This document shows, one piece after another, positions 16,488 through 26,299 of a stretch of DNA of 64,000 nucleotides. The notes under the pieces are model-generated. The model was not told where the DNA came from. It saw nothing but the letters and a program-made list of their open reading frames with translations, and ran no database searches. The position numbers and the translations under genes were made by a program. This DNA is from Clostridia bacterium (GTDB lineage: Bacteria; Bacillota; Clostridia; Oscillospirales; Oscillospiraceae). Location: positions 1 to 64,000 of the forward strand of contig SAAS01000007.1 in assembly GCA_009929315.1 (NCBI GenBank), given 5' to 3'. Positions within the stretch are counted from its first letter, which is position 1, and every line of letters starts with the position of its first letter.

Positions 16488-18350
16488 ATGAAAAAAATAT
16501 GCTCCTTAATACTTGCCTTGTGCCTTGTTTTAGGTCTGACCGCTCCTTCAGCCGAAGCTGCCTCGGGAAGTTTCAGCTCAGCACAACAGACCGTCCAGGC
16601 ACTTGGAATAATTGTGGGTGACGGAACCGGCAATTTAAACCTTTCGGGTGACGTTACCAGAGCTCAATTCGCCAAAATGATGATTGCCGCTTCCAGCTAC
16701 AAGGACACCATAAGTTCTACGGCAAAATCCTCACCGTTCAAGGACGTGAAATACACCCATTGGGCGGCCTCCTATATTCAGGCTGCGGTAAGCGCAGGCT
16801 GGCTGACCGGCTACACCGACGGCACTTACAGACCCGATAACAGCGTTAAGCTTGAAGAAGCGGTTTCCGCTGTTCTTAAAATGCTTGGGTATTCAAGCAC
16901 GGACTTCAAAGGCTCCTTCCCTGAGGCGCAGCTTGCCAAATACGCGGCTTTGGGGCTGGATGATAATATTACAAAAACGCAGGGCCAGGTTCTGACGAGA
17001 CAGGACTGCATGTATCTATTTTACAACCTGATGAGCACCAAAAACAAAAGCGGCAGTTATTATGCCGCGACGCTGGGCTATACGGTCAACAGCTCTGGCG
17101 AGCTTGACTATTCCTCCCTCGTTTTGAACAACATGAAGGGTCCGTTTATTGTTGAGGACTCCTCATGGACTTCCTCTCTGCCCTTCGCCGCAAGCACCGC
17201 CACAGTCTATAAAAACGGTTCGTTGTCCACAGTTTCGGCTGTTTCAACCTATGATGTATATTACTACAACAAGAGCATGTCGACTCTTTGGGTTTATCGC
17301 AATCAGGTGAGCGGTGTTTATTCCGCCGCTTCGCCGAGCACCTCCGCTCCGTCTTCGGTTACAGTCGCGGGGAAAACCTATACTCTCGCCACCTCTTCGG
17401 CAAGCTACGCGATGTCCGACATCGGTTCCTTCGGCATAGGCGATACCGTTACCCTTCTTCTCGGCATGAACGGTGATGTGGTCGGAGTTGTCGCGCCGGG
17501 AAAAACGAATGAAACCAAATACGGCTTTGTGCTCTCAACCGGTACGACAAGCTATACAGACAGCTCCGGAGTTACACACTCGTCATCTGTTGTAAACATG
17601 GCCTGCGCCGACGGAAACACTTATCAGTATGAATATTCGGGCATAACCATCAGCACGGGTGACCTTATTATGGTAAGCTTTACCGACGGCACCGCGTCGG
17701 TTGCGCCTCTCGGGAATCAATCGATAAGCGGAACTGTTAATTCAAGCGCAAGCACCCTCGGCTCGTATCTCTTCGCTGACGATGTGCAGATTATGGACTC
17801 GAGCAGCGGCGGCTCTTTCCTCAAGATTTATCCCTCAAGACTTGCGGGCATGTCCCTGGGTTCAGAGAATGTCAGGTATTATGCTCTTGACGAAGACGGG
17901 AAAATAAGCTGTCTTATCCTCAAGGATGCGACCGGCGATATTTACAGCTACGGAGTTTTGACCTCTGCCACGGAAAACTACGGGTCTATGAGTGTTTCTG
18001 CCTCTTATAAGTACATCGTAAACGGGAGTACAGGCTCTTTTAACAGCTCTTCACTTGCCTTCGGCTGTTCCACCGGGCCGGTACTGATAGAGTTCAGCGG
18101 CAGCAGCATTGTAAAAATGCGCAACCTTTCCTCCGTAACGCTCAGCTCGCTAAACAGCTCCTACGGTCTTAGCGGCAGCACACAGTACCCTCTTTCGGAC
18201 GGTGTATCGGTTTATATTTCGAGCGGAGGAAGCTACTATTTAAGCAGCGTCGCCGCTGTCAGCGTCACCGGCTATACGCTTGTAGCCTACTACGACAGGG
18301 AACCGAGCGCAGGCGGCAGAATCCGCGTAATTCTGGCTTACGCGAAGTAA
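16488..18350 (+). CDS. SLH-domain surface protein
   Basis: 620 residues. Signal peptide (MKKICSLILALCLVLG..., cleavage near AEA), then two clear SLH repeats in residues about 30-135 (FKDVKYTHWAASYIQAAV, GWLTGYTDGTYRPDNSVKLE) and a third weaker one. The remaining 480 residues are Ser/Thr/Tyr-rich beta-type sequence without recognised catalytic motif. It is probably held on the wall by SLH-polymer binding. It directly follows the efflux operon and a strong terminator comes after it. Overall plan is shared with the protein at the left edge of the window. Confidence 0.9.
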   Translation: MKKICSLILALCLVLGLTAPSAEAASGSFSSAQQTVQALGIIVGDGTGNLNLSGDVTRAQFAKMMIAASSYKDTISSTAKSSPFKDVKYTHWAASYIQAAVSAGWLTGYTDGTYRPDNSVKLEEAVSAVLKMLGYSSTDFKGSFPEAQLAKYAALGLDDNITKTQGQVLTRQDCMYLFYNLMSTKNKSGSYYAATLGYTVNSSGELDYSSLVLNNMKGPFIVEDSSWTSSLPFAASTATVYKNGSLSTVSAVSTYDVYYYNKSMSTLWVYRNQVSGVYSAASPSTSAPSSVTVAGKTYTLATSSASYAMSDIGSFGIGDTVTLLLGMNGDVVGVVAPGKTNETKYGFVLSTGTTSYTDSSGVTHSSSVVNMACADGNTYQYEYSGITISTGDLIMVSFTDGTASVAPLGNQSISGTVNSSASTLGSYLFADDVQIMDSSSGGSFLKIYPSRLAGMSLGSENVRYYALDEDGKISCLILKDATGDIYSYGVLTSATENYGSMSVSASYKYIVNGSTGSFNSSSLAFGCSTGPVLIEFSGSSIVKMRNLSSVTLSSLNSSYGLSGSTQYPLSDGVSVYISSGGSYYLSSVAAVSVTGYTLVAYYDREPSAGGRIRVILAYAK

Positions 18351-18368
18351 ACAAATATTCATCAAAAA

Positions 18369-18420
18369 AGACGTCAGGACTTCTTCTCCGAGGGAAGTCC
18401 TGACGTCTAAAATTTTTTTA
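18369..18420. terminator. bidirectional terminator
   Basis: A 15-pair stem, AGACGTCAGGACTTC with its complement (18369-18408), is followed on the plus strand by AAAATTTTTTT and preceded by AAAAAA, so it serves both the SLH gene and the convergent corA. Confidence 0.9.
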
Positions 18421-19248
18421 AAACCACTTTTTAATTTTGAAAACCAAAAAGCTTGCGGCAACAACCGCAACACTCAGAATAATAACAAAGGGGTAGCCAT
18501 AGCTCCACTCAAATTCCGGCATTTGCAGGTTCATTCCGTACCAGCCGGCAATTAAAGTCAGCGGAAGAAAAATGGAGGTTATAACCGTGAACACTTTCAT
18601 AATCTGGTTTTGCTCAATGTCCACCTGCGCCTGATACGCTTCTCTGACCTGCGTAATGTATTCACGCAGGTGTACAACGGAATTGAGCAGATAATCCATC
18701 CTTTTATCCAGCGAGGCAAACCTTTTCTGGTTATCCTCCGAAAAGCCCTTGTTGGTATTGTCGGCAAGGTCCTCCGTTATCAGCGCAAGCTGTTCGTAAT
18801 AACGCTTCATCTTCAAAAGCTCTCGGCGCATCGCAATTATCTTGGCGGAGTCCTCGGAGTTCGACCGCACCTCTGTGATTAAACTGTCTTCCAAGTCAGT
18901 AATTGCGTCCTCAGTTTTCTCAAGCTCGTAAACGTCGTTTGCCGTCAGTGCGTTAAAAAATTGGAGAAGCTGACTTTGATTATCCTCTTTCGGGTCAACA
19001 TCGCTTATTAGGGCGGCGCACCTCTTATTGTCGCTTATAAAAACTAAATCTTCTTTTCCGCAATAAATACAAACCCTGTCGTCCTTTTTTGAAGGATTTG
19101 CAATTTCGCAGTAATAAAACGCGATAAGAAAGGTTCCGTCTGCAAGCGAAAAACAGACATGCCGATTCGCAAGAAGTCTGGAATAGACGTCAAAACCGAC
19201 ATATCCGATTAAAATTTCGGTGTCCTTCATTTGAAGTATCTTACGCAT
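18418..19248 (-). CDS. corA: CorA-family divalent cation channel
   Basis: 276 residues. A cytoplasmic alpha/beta domain and long helices are followed by two TMs at the C-terminus, with the signature YGMNLQMPEF in the loop between them (GMN selectivity filter). Such pentamers carry Mg2+, and sometimes Co2+ or Ni2+, into the cell. The start at 19248 is supported by AGGGGG six bases upstream; an in-frame ATG at 19281 has no ribosome site. The C-terminus (KIKKWF) is typical. It stands alone. Confidence 0.93.
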   Translation of the reverse strand: MRKILQMKDTEILIGYVGFDVYSRLLANRHVCFSLADGTFLIAFYYCEIANPSKKDDRVCIYCGKEDLVFISDNKRCAALISDVDPKEDNQSQLLQFFNALTANDVYELEKTEDAITDLEDSLITEVRSNSEDSAKIIAMRRELLKMKRYYEQLALITEDLADNTNKGFSEDNQKRFASLDKRMDYLLNSVVHLREYITQVREAYQAQVDIEQNQIMKVFTVITSIFLPLTLIAGWYGMNLQMPEFEWSYGYPFVIILSVAVVAASFLVFKIKKWF

Positions 19249-19371
19249 AATCAGCCCCCTAAAGGTTAAAGTTACCGGCAATTTTATCTCAAGTATAGCA
19301 CAAGTTAAAAATCATTCAAGCAAATTGTATAGCCCTTTCAAAAGCGGCAAACCGCTTTAAGCTGTCGGCAG

Positions 19372-19400
19372 TTGAAATTATAGAGCAATCGGAGTATAAT
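19372..19400 (+). promoter_or_regulatory. sigma-A promoter of the LUD gene
   Basis: TTGAAA (19372-19377), 17-base spacer, TATAAT (19395-19400). Confidence 0.7.
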
Positions 19401-19458
19401 CACCTCAAATCGAATTTTCCGCAGAATCGGTCTTAAAAATTCATTGGAGGGACAAATA

Positions 19459-20058
19459 ATGGTCAGCATTGACGAAACAATAAAAAATTTAAAGACACGC
19501 GGGTTTGACGTAAGCTTCTTTGAAAAAAGCGAGGACGCTGTGAGCTACCTCACTTCCTCCCTCAAGGGCGAAACCATCGGTTTCGGAGGGAGCATGACCC
19601 TTGAAGCTCTTAATCTTTTCAAACTGCTTAGTGAAAATAACAGCGTTTTTTCTCACTGGAGTCAGGAGCCTGTTGACGCGAGAAAGCGGTCTGCCGATGC
19701 TGAGGTTTACATAACCAGCGCCAATGCTGTCGCGCAGACAGGTGAAATAATCAACATTGACGGTACCGGAAACCGTGTTGCAAGCACATTATTCGGGAAG
19801 AAGAAGGTTTACATAATTATCGGGGTCAACAAAATTGCCGAGGATTATGACAAAGCTCTCTGGAGAGCGAGAAATATTGCCTCCCCGCTCAACGCAAGAC
19901 GTCTAAATAAAAACACGCCCTGCGTTAAGGGCGAACTGAAGTGCTATGACTGCAAAAGCCCCGAGCGTATATGCAGGGCTTTGGTTGTGCTCTGGAATAA
20001 AATGAGCGGCATGGAAAAGCTCGAAGTCGTAATAATTAACGAGGAACTGGGTTATTAA
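19459..20058 (+). CDS. LUD-domain protein (LutC/YkgG-like)
   Basis: 199 residues covering a single LUD (DUF162) domain: GETIGFGGSMTLEAL, DAEVYITSANAVAQTGEI, GTGNRVASTLFG, VYIIIGVNKIAEDYDKALW. The family includes the lactate-utilisation proteins LutB/LutC, but this one is stand-alone, with no LutA or ferredoxin partner nearby. A Cys-containing tail (CVKGELKCYDCKSPERIC) is typical of the anaerobe subgroup. GGAGGG is 7 bases before the ATG at 19459, favouring it over an in-frame ATG 15 bases earlier. Substrate unknown. Confidence 0.88.
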   Translation: MVSIDETIKNLKTRGFDVSFFEKSEDAVSYLTSSLKGETIGFGGSMTLEALNLFKLLSENNSVFSHWSQEPVDARKRSADAEVYITSANAVAQTGEIINIDGTGNRVASTLFGKKKVYIIIGVNKIAEDYDKALWRARNIASPLNARRLNKNTPCVKGELKCYDCKSPERICRALVVLWNKMSGMEKLEVVIINEELGY

Positions 20059-20072
20059 ACTTAAGCAAAATT

Positions 20073-20115
20073 AAAAGCGCGCGGACTTTGTTTTCACAGA
20101 AGTCCGCGCGCTTTT
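20073..20115. terminator. bidirectional terminator
   Basis: A 16-pair stem, AAAAGCGCGCGGACTT and its complement, with T-runs on both strands, lies between the convergent LUD and ppa genes. Confidence 0.9.
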
Positions 20116-20139
20116 ATTACTGTTTGGCTCTCCGAAGAC

Positions 20140-20679
20140 TTACGCTTTTGAACCAAACTTCAGATTATAAAGGTCAATTGATTTCTGAATAGCTTTAATA
20201 GCCTCGTCCCTGTGCTTAACTTCCTCAACGCTGGTGGACTTGCCCTCCAGCATTTTGTACACCGAGAAAAAGTGCCTAATTTCCTCGAAAAAGTGCATGG
20301 GCAGGTCATCGATATCCTTATACGAGTTAAACATCGGGTCCGCAAAGGGGATTGCGATAATTTTCTCATCCCGTTTATCGTTGTCTATCATCATTATCAT
20401 TCCGATAGGATAACATCTTACTGTTGCCATAGGGTCAATCGGTTCGCTGCAAAAAACAAGCACATCAAGAGGGTCGTCATCGTCAGCATAAGTACGCGGA
20501 ATAAATCCGTAGTTTGCGGGATAATGGGTTGAGGTGTACAGCACTCTGTCGAGTATAAGCATACCTGTCTGCTTATCGAGCTCGTATTTTTTTTTGCTGC
20601 CCTTTTCAATCTCGATAACGGCAATAAAATCCTCGGTGCTTATCCGCTCCGGACTTATGTCATGCCAAATATTACTCAT
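20140..20679 (-). CDS. ppa: inorganic pyrophosphatase, family I
   Basis: 179 residues, the size of bacterial soluble pyrophosphatases. The Mg2+-binding signature DDDDPLDVLV (about 66-75) and the substrate region (YPANYGFIPRTYADD) are present. It hydrolyses PPi from biosynthesis to phosphate. It is the last gene of a minus-strand set with the PiT transporter and its PhoU-like partner, so PPi turnover and phosphate uptake are encoded together; the 16-base gap suggests co-transcription. Confidence 0.96.
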   Translation of the reverse strand: MSNIWHDISPERISTEDFIAVIEIEKGSKKKYELDKQTGMLILDRVLYTSTHYPANYGFIPRTYADDDDPLDVLVFCSEPIDPMATVRCYPIGMIMMIDNDKRDEKIIAIPFADPMFNSYKDIDDLPMHFFEEIRHFFSVYKMLEGKSTSVEEVKHRDEAIKAIQKSIDLYNLKFGSKA

Positions 20680-20695
20680 GAGACTCTCCTTAAAA

Positions 20696-21319
20696 TCAAC
20701 TGTTGCCTATTACGATACTTTCGATGATATCCGCTACGTTTTCACAGGTATCACAGCATTTTTCAAAGAATTCGTAAATCTCGCGCCAAGCGATAATTTC
20801 GAGAGGATCGGTGGAGCTTGTATGGAGTCTTCTCATGCACTCGACATACATATCGTCGCCCAGTTCCTCAAGGCGGTTAATCTCAATGATGTGTTCGTTG
20901 AGCTTTTTCGATTTCTTAAAATTGTGGAATTCGCAGAGCATATCCTTCATTGCCTGACAGCAGCTGATAACGATATCGATGAACTCGATACTGTCCTCAC
21001 GAATACGTGTGACGTTGTTGATGTAAATGCGAATCAGAATATCTTCAATACAATCGGTTACGTCATCTATAAGCTGACTCAGCTTAAGAATATCCTCTCG
21101 TTCGATGGGCGTTATAAAGGCGCGGACGATGACCGCCGTCATCTCGTGTCTTTTGTCGTCACCTCTGTGCTCCACCTCGTGGAGCTTAACTCTGTTTTCG
21201 GGCAGCGCTTCAACGCTGAAATTGCAAAGAATATCTTTGAGCATTTGAGCCGCGTCACAGGATACCTCGGCGCTTTCGATGAAGTTATTAAAATAGAAGT
21301 TATCCGCTTTTTTAGACAT
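20696..21319 (-). CDS. PhoU-like (DUF47) protein, PiT accessory
   Basis: 207 residues, all-helical, of the DUF47/PhoU-like family (LEHR-type motif VEHRGDDKRHEM near residue 48, and EELGDDMYVECM). Such proteins usually sit beside PiT transporters and modulate their activity. Here the gene lies 20 bases after pit and before ppa. It has no TM. Confidence 0.92.
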   Translation of the reverse strand: MSKKADNFYFNNFIESAEVSCDAAQMLKDILCNFSVEALPENRVKLHEVEHRGDDKRHEMTAVIVRAFITPIEREDILKLSQLIDDVTDCIEDILIRIYINNVTRIREDSIEFIDIVISCCQAMKDMLCEFHNFKKSKKLNEHIIEINRLEELGDDMYVECMRRLHTSSTDPLEIIAWREIYEFFEKCCDTCENVADIIESIVIGNS

Positions 21320-21339
21320 TATTTTCTATCCTTTCAATC

Positions 21340-22392
21340 TTATAATATGGCTTCAAACAGTTTAACCATTAAATAGCCGATAAGTCCGCAGCCGGGGAAG
21401 GTCAAAACCCAGGTCAGCACCATGTCTTTCACGACGCCGAAATTAACTGCAGACAGGCGCTTAGTCGCGCCGACACCCATAACGGCAGTCGTTTTTGTAT
21501 GCGTCGTGCTGACGGGGATTCCGAACAGGGAGGACAGAAGCAGGCAGCCCGCTCCCGCAAGATCCGCGGAGAAACCCTGATAAACCTCAAGTTTAACCAT
21601 GTCCATGCCGACTGCTTTAATAATCTTGTAGCCGCCGATGGAGGTTCCGACCGCCATAACTATGGAGCACATCACCATCATCCAAATAGGAAGGGTAGCG
21701 ACTCCCGTTGTATCCTGCCCGTTGACAAGGAATACACCCAAAATGAGAACGCCCATGAATTTCTGACCGTCCTGCGCGCCGTGCATGAAGGCCATTGCGG
21801 CTCCGCCGCAGATTTGAGCCCCTTTAAAAAAGCCCGTTGTTTTTCGCCTGTCCATTTTTTGGCAAATAAAGCCCACAAGCTTTGCGATACCATATCCGCT
21901 GCCGAAGCCAAGGAAGGTAGAAAGCACAAGTCCGTAAAGAACCTTTACCCACTCTGCCCCGTTTATGCCGCCAAGTCCGTTATGCAGTGCGATAGCGGCT
22001 CCGGAAACTCCCGCGATGAGCGCATGGCTCTCGCTTGTCGGGATTCCGAAGTACCATGCGGCAACAGCCCAGATTATGATGGCAAAGAGCGCCGCGCACA
22101 AAGCAACAATCGCTTCGTCGGTATTTCCGTTAAAATTGACCATGTTTTTTATCGTCATGGCGACTGTGGTGTTAACCAAGGTCATAACGAAAACACCCAG
22201 AAAGTTGAAAACAGCCGCCATATAAACCGCAGCTTTTGCCGACATGGCGCGAGTTGCCACGCAGGTCGCTATTGCGTTCGGTGCGTCAGTCCAGCCGTTG
22301 ACAAAAATAACGCCCAATGTAAGCAATACCGTAATAAGCAAAATTGGGTTTGCTATAATTTGACTGACAAACCATCCAAATCCGAGTTCCAA
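21340..22392 (-). CDS. pit: PiT-family inorganic phosphate transporter
   Basis: 350 residues, about ten TM segments. The two PiT signature repeats are GWTDAPNAIATCVATRAMS (about 33-51) and the C-terminal AFMHGAQDGQKFMGV/PVSTTHTKTTAVMGVG. It takes up metal-phosphate with H+ or Na+. First gene of the pit, PhoU-like, ppa set. Confidence 0.96.
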   Translation of the reverse strand: MELGFGWFVSQIIANPILLITVLLTLGVIFVNGWTDAPNAIATCVATRAMSAKAAVYMAAVFNFLGVFVMTLVNTTVAMTIKNMVNFNGNTDEAIVALCAALFAIIIWAVAAWYFGIPTSESHALIAGVSGAAIALHNGLGGINGAEWVKVLYGLVLSTFLGFGSGYGIAKLVGFICQKMDRRKTTGFFKGAQICGGAAMAFMHGAQDGQKFMGVLILGVFLVNGQDTTGVATLPIWMMVMCSIVMAVGTSIGGYKIIKAVGMDMVKLEVYQGFSADLAGAGCLLLSSLFGIPVSTTHTKTTAVMGVGATKRLSAVNFGVVKDMVLTWVLTFPGCGLIGYLMVKLFEAIL

Positions 22393-22584
22393 AGTTAAAC
22401 CACATCCCTAGTTTTAAATGTTTCTATATAAAAACTTTACACAGTAAACAAAATGTAAAGGATCCCTGCGCTATTATAAACAGTCGTTGTAAAAAGCGCA
22501 ATCTTTTTGTTTTTGTAAAGACAAATTTGAGCCGATTTCTAACTATGAGCCAAATAGCGGGTGCTTTGCCGCCGTTTTGTCCGT

Positions 22585-23226
22585 CTAATTGCTGTCCTCA
22601 TCGCGAATTTTTGACTTATTCAGGAATTTTTTCTTGATGTACAAATAGAATAGATAAGCGCAGACCAGTAAAACAAGAGCAATCCCAACCGACGAGTACC
22701 AGCCGATGTATTTAAGACTTTGCTCCCACGCGCTGCCCGCGAGCGCACCAACAAATACCAGAACAGTGTTCCAAACGGTCGTTCCGAGCACCGTAAGGGC
22801 AAAAAAGGGCAAGGCCTTCATTTTCGCCATTCCCGCCGGAATTGAAATAAGACTGCGAACTATGGGAATGCACCTGCATATTAAAACCGCTTTGTATTCA
22901 TACTTTTTAAACCACGATTCCGCTTTCAAAACATCATCGGGATTAAGGTGCACCGTTTTCCCGAACTTACCGGAAAAGAGCTTTTTAATCCGTTCTCTGC
23001 TGAGAAGTCTTCCGAGAAGGTACAGCGCCGCCGCTCCCAGAGTTGCGCCGATAGTGGCGAAAAGGATTACAAGCGGTATACTCAGACCTGCCTGAGTCGT
23101 CAAAAAACCGCCAAAAACAAGAACCAGCTCGGAGGGTATCGGCGGAAAAATATTCTCGACAAATATCAGAATCAATATAGCGATATAGCCGTATTCCAGG
23201 ATGAATTGAATCATTGTGCTTTGCAT
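22585..23226 (-). CDS. DedA-family membrane protein
   Basis: 213 residues with the DedA/SNARE-associated (VTT) domain: FVENIFPPIPSELVLVFGGF near the N-terminus, then re-entrant loop and GRCIPIVRSLISIPAGMAKM with the conserved arginine, followed by several TMs and a basic KKKFLNKSK tail. Members act in membrane phospholipid (undecaprenyl-phosphate or PE) flipping. Monocistronic. Confidence 0.94.
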   Translation of the reverse strand: MQSTMIQFILEYGYIAILILIFVENIFPPIPSELVLVFGGFLTTQAGLSIPLVILFATIGATLGAAALYLLGRLLSRERIKKLFSGKFGKTVHLNPDDVLKAESWFKKYEYKAVLICRCIPIVRSLISIPAGMAKMKALPFFALTVLGTTVWNTVLVFVGALAGSAWEQSLKYIGWYSSVGIALVLLVCAYLFYLYIKKKFLNKSKIRDEDSN

Positions 23227-23394
23227 CAGGACTAAACTCCTTTATTGTTTAAGAGTTTTTAACAAATGTTATTCTATCATAATATTCGATGAAAAAATAC
23301 ATCCAAACAAAATAAGTTGTATTTTATATACACGGTCAAGCTTAAATGTACTTATAATCCTAGCTGCAATTTCGATTTTAGCCTCAATAAAAAG

Positions 23395-23430
23395 AAAAAG
23401 AGCCCCGTTTTTTATACGAGGCTCTTTTTT
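23395..23430 (-). terminator. terminator of the amino-acid ABC operon
   Basis: Stem AAAAAGAGCC/GGCTCTTTTT with runs of T on both strands; 40 bases after the ATPase stop. Confidence 0.85.
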
Positions 23431-23472
23431 ATCGTGACTGTCTGATAATTCGCCGAAAATATCGGCAAAAGC

Positions 23473-24213
23473 TCAGCGGTCAAAAAATCTTGATAAGAAA
23501 TCTTTTGTTTCCTGCTTTTCGGGATTTCCGAAAATCTGCTCGGGAGGTCCTTCCTCACAGATAATTCCGTCCTTCATGAATACGGCGCGGCTTGAAACGT
23601 CGCGGGCAAAGGCCATCTCGTGGGTAACGACAATCATGGTAAGCCCTTCACTGACAAGCGTTTTCATAACGTCGAGCACTTCTCCCACCATCTGCGGGTC
23701 AAGCGCGCTCGTCGGCTCATCGAAAAGCAAAAGTTCGGGTTCCATTGCAAGCGCTCGCGCAATCGCAACGCGCTGCTTCTGTCCGCCCGAAATCTGACGG
23801 GGCTTGGCGTTGATATACGGAGCCATTCCGACCTTCTCGAGATATTCCCTCGCGGTTTTTTCCGCAGAAGCCCTGTCTCTGTGAAGAACCCTTTTCTGCC
23901 CGATAATGCAGTTTTCCAGAACGGTTAGGTTGGCAAAGAGGTTGAAATTTTGGAACACCATGCCGACCTTTGCGCGGTAGGCGGGAATATTCGTACCCCT
24001 CGCGGTAATGTCTTTGCCGTGAAACAAGATTTCTCCCGAGCTCGGGGTTTCCAAGAGGTTAATGCAGCGCAGCAGAGTCGACTTGCCTGAACCGGAAGCT
24101 CCGATGACACAGGTAACGTCACCCTTGCACACCGAAAAGTCAATGTCGCGCAGAACGACATTCTCCCCGAAGGATTTTCCGAGATGGCGGACTTCAAGAA
24201 TGGATTCGTTCAT
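23473..24213 (-). CDS. polar amino-acid ABC transporter ATPase (probable lysine uptake)
   Basis: 246 residues of the GlnQ/ArtM/HisP family: Walker [10 protein letters not shown], signature [15 protein letters not shown], Walker [14 protein letters not shown] and H-loop THEMAFA. It is the last gene of the substrate-binding protein, permease, ATPase set. The lysine riboswitch in front of the set is the best evidence for substrate. Confidence 0.95.
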   Translation of the reverse strand: MNESILEVRHLGKSFGENVVLRDIDFSVCKGDVTCVIGASGSGKSTLLRCINLLETPSSGEILFHGKDITARGTNIPAYRAKVGMVFQNFNLFANLTVLENCIIGQKRVLHRDRASAEKTAREYLEKVGMAPYINAKPRQISGGQKQRVAIARALAMEPELLLFDEPTSALDPQMVGEVLDVMKTLVSEGLTMIVVTHEMAFARDVSSRAVFMKDGIICEEGPPEQIFGNPEKQETKDFLSRFFDR

Positions 24214-24217
24214 CTCA

Positions 24218-25045
24218 TCATCTCCCCTTCAGTCCCGGCATGCCGCCGCGTTTGCCGTTTTTTCGATAGAGAGGCATGCCGCTTGTATGCGCCAAAGTAT
24301 CCGTTGTCGCAAGGTTGAAGCTGTCGTCTCCGTCCATTCTGTTTTCTATCCAGCGAAGAATGACCGAGCAAACCACCGTCAGGAACAGATAAGCCACCAT
24401 CTCGATGGTCGCCGAGGGAAAATACTTGAAGGTAAGACCCACAACCGCCTTATGCGTGGCGAATAGCTCCGTGAAGCCGATGATGAACATGACCGCCGTG
24501 TCCTTAATGTTGATGATAAGGTTATTGCCGATCTGCGGCATGATGTTTCGCAGAGCCTGCGGCAGGATAACCCCCGACATTGTTTGAAAATGCGTCATGC
24601 CGATGGCCTTTGCGCCCTCGGTCTGGCCCGGGTCGACGGACAAAATACCGCCGCGCACCGTTTCGGCCATATAGGCGCCCGTGTTAATGGAAACCACAAC
24701 AAAGGCGGCAAGCCACAGGCTGGGGAAATGCACGGAGTTATTTGTGAAGTAAGGCAGCCCGTAATAGATAAACACGGCCTGAAGTATCATCGGCGTGCCG
24801 CGGAAGACCTCGACATAAATTCGGATAATCGCCCGAATCAGCCATAGGAAAAACCGCTTAATTACATTGTCGCTTTTTGCCGTGGGTATTGTTTGAAGGA
24901 TTCCGCACAATAGGCCGATAATACAGCCAACAGCGGTGCATATAACCGCCAGAACTATGGTATTTTTCATGCCGTTGAGATAGGCGCCGTAATTGTTCGC
25001 CAGAAGACCTAATATATCGCTGCCCAACGCGGCTGATTTATCCAT
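24218..25045 (-). CDS. polar amino-acid ABC transporter permease
   Basis: 275 residues, HisMQ/GlnP family: about five TMs and the EAA loop ([20 protein letters not shown]). N-terminus [19 protein letters not shown] single permease gene implies a homodimer. A basic tail of about 30 residues follows the last TM. The ATPase starts 4 bases downstream. Confidence 0.95.
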   Translation of the reverse strand: MDKSAALGSDILGLLANNYGAYLNGMKNTIVLAVICTAVGCIIGLLCGILQTIPTAKSDNVIKRFFLWLIRAIIRIYVEVFRGTPMILQAVFIYYGLPYFTNNSVHFPSLWLAAFVVVSINTGAYMAETVRGGILSVDPGQTEGAKAIGMTHFQTMSGVILPQALRNIMPQIGNNLIINIKDTAVMFIIGFTELFATHKAVVGLTFKYFPSATIEMVAYLFLTVVCSVILRWIENRMDGDDSFNLATTDTLAHTSGMPLYRKNGKRGGMPGLKGR

Positions 25046-25099
25046 TTCGGCTCATGCCCCCTTCTTTAGTTGATTTGAAAATGCGTAAAAATTAGCTCT

Positions 25100-25990
25100 T
25101 TAGTTTTTGGGCTGTGCCGCAATAGCCTCAGCCATAAGAGCATTGAAGTCATCGGCTGTCATCGTGCTGAGAACACCGTTGAGAGCGTCCAGAAGAACGG
25201 TGTTGCCCTTCATAATCGAGATGCCGATGTTGACATCACTCTCGGAAACAGCGAAGTCGTCGCCGCTGCCTGCGAAGTCAAGAATTTTCATGTCGGGATA
25301 AGCGGCTACCGCGCCCTGAGCTGTGGGCATATCGGTGCAGACAAAGTCCACAATTCCTGTTTCGAGAGCCATGAGCATGGCGGGAGCGTCCTCTGAAGCG
25401 GGCTGGATGGAGGCACCGGTTATCTGCGGCAGGCAAGTGTCATACCAAATTGTTCCGAGCTGGCTTGTGCAGGTGCCGCCGGAAAGCTCGGAGATACCCT
25501 TTGCGGAAGCAAATTTGCTGTCCTGAAGAGCGAGGCATACGATAGTTGCATAGAGATAAGGTCCCGCGAAGTCGACTTCCTTCATACGGTCGGGAGTCAT
25601 GGACTGACCTGCGATAACTGCGTCAACCGTTCCGGTCTGAACAGCGGGGATAAGAGAGTCCCATGCAAGACGGACGATTTCGAGCTCCCAGCCGTTAGCT
25701 TCGCAGAGCTTTTTAGCCATCATGACATCATAGCCGTTAGCGAACTCGGTGGAGTCCTTAATGGGGACTGCGCCGTTTGAATCGTCGGACTGGGTCCAGT
25801 TATAGGGAGCGTAAGCGCACTCCATGGCAACTGTGAGAACGCCGTCTTCCACACCGGAAGCAACTGCGGGGGCTGCGGAAGCGTCCGCGGACGCCTCGGG
25901 AGCTGTGCTTTCCTCGGGGGTCGCTGTCCCGCAGGCACAGAGGCTTAGAAGCATAACTAATGCGAGCAAAAGTGCAGTGATTTTTTTCAT
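25100..25990 (-). CDS. amino-acid ABC transporter substrate-binding lipoprotein
   Basis: 296 residues. A lipoprotein signal peptide (MKKITALLLALVMLLSLCAC) ends in a lipobox cysteine, followed by an Ala/Ser/Glu-rich linker and the SBP family 3 fold (LTVAMECAYAPYNW, GYDVMMAKKLCEANGW, DAVIAGQSMTPDRMKEVDF). The start at 25990 follows GAGGAGG with 9-base spacing. A lysine riboswitch and terminator precede it, so it very likely binds lysine or a close relative. Confidence 0.95.
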   Translation of the reverse strand: MKKITALLLALVMLLSLCACGTATPEESTAPEASADASAAPAVASGVEDGVLTVAMECAYAPYNWTQSDDSNGAVPIKDSTEFANGYDVMMAKKLCEANGWELEIVRLAWDSLIPAVQTGTVDAVIAGQSMTPDRMKEVDFAGPYLYATIVCLALQDSKFASAKGISELSGGTCTSQLGTIWYDTCLPQITGASIQPASEDAPAMLMALETGIVDFVCTDMPTAQGAVAAYPDMKILDFAGSGDDFAVSESDVNIGISIMKGNTVLLDALNGVLSTMTADDFNALMAEAIAAQPKN

Positions 25991-26021
25991 AAGTAATTTC
26001 CTCCTCATTTATGTTTTTAAA

Positions 26022-26062
26022 CAAAAAAACCACGAATTTCTCACTTAGCGAAAAACTCATGG
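26022..26062 (-). terminator. expression-platform terminator of the lysine riboswitch
   Basis: A 13-pair stem (CCATGAGTTTTTC with GAGAAATTCGTGG on the minus strand) followed by seven T. It lies between aptamer and ribosome site, the usual arrangement for a lysine-off switch. Confidence 0.8.
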
Positions 26063-26110
26063 CCATACATAAACGGGAAGAAATGTATACAAGGCGGATT
26101 GCGCCTATAA

Positions 26111-26265
26111 CCAATGACAGCTCTCCACTTTCGTGACAGTCTGCGACATGTTCTCCCGCAGCCCAGCAGCTTCCGCACGACACTGTGCTTCCAATGCTTC
26201 GGCGATGACCCCTTTCGCCCGCGGCTGACCGCAGGGTACTGATGATAATCGCGCCTCCATCATTT
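26111..26265 (-). ncRNA. lysine riboswitch (L-box)
   Basis: On the minus strand the L-box blocks occur in order: GGAGGCGCG, AGTA, GGGCGAAAGGGGTCATCGCC, GCCGAAGC, GCTGGGC, GACTGTCACGAAAG, GGAGAGCTGTCA. P1 can form from TGATGG and CTGTCA. The layout matches the well-known lysC leader. It should turn off the downstream transporter when lysine is ample. Confidence 0.93.
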
Positions 26266-26299
26266 TTTTGATAAAACCTATTTAGCTTTATGTAATGTC

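Noticed and set aside
25800..26183. 127-codon minus-strand frame overlapping the start of the binding-protein gene
   Set aside because: It covers the lysine aptamer and terminator and runs out of frame through the binding-protein gene; no ribosome site.
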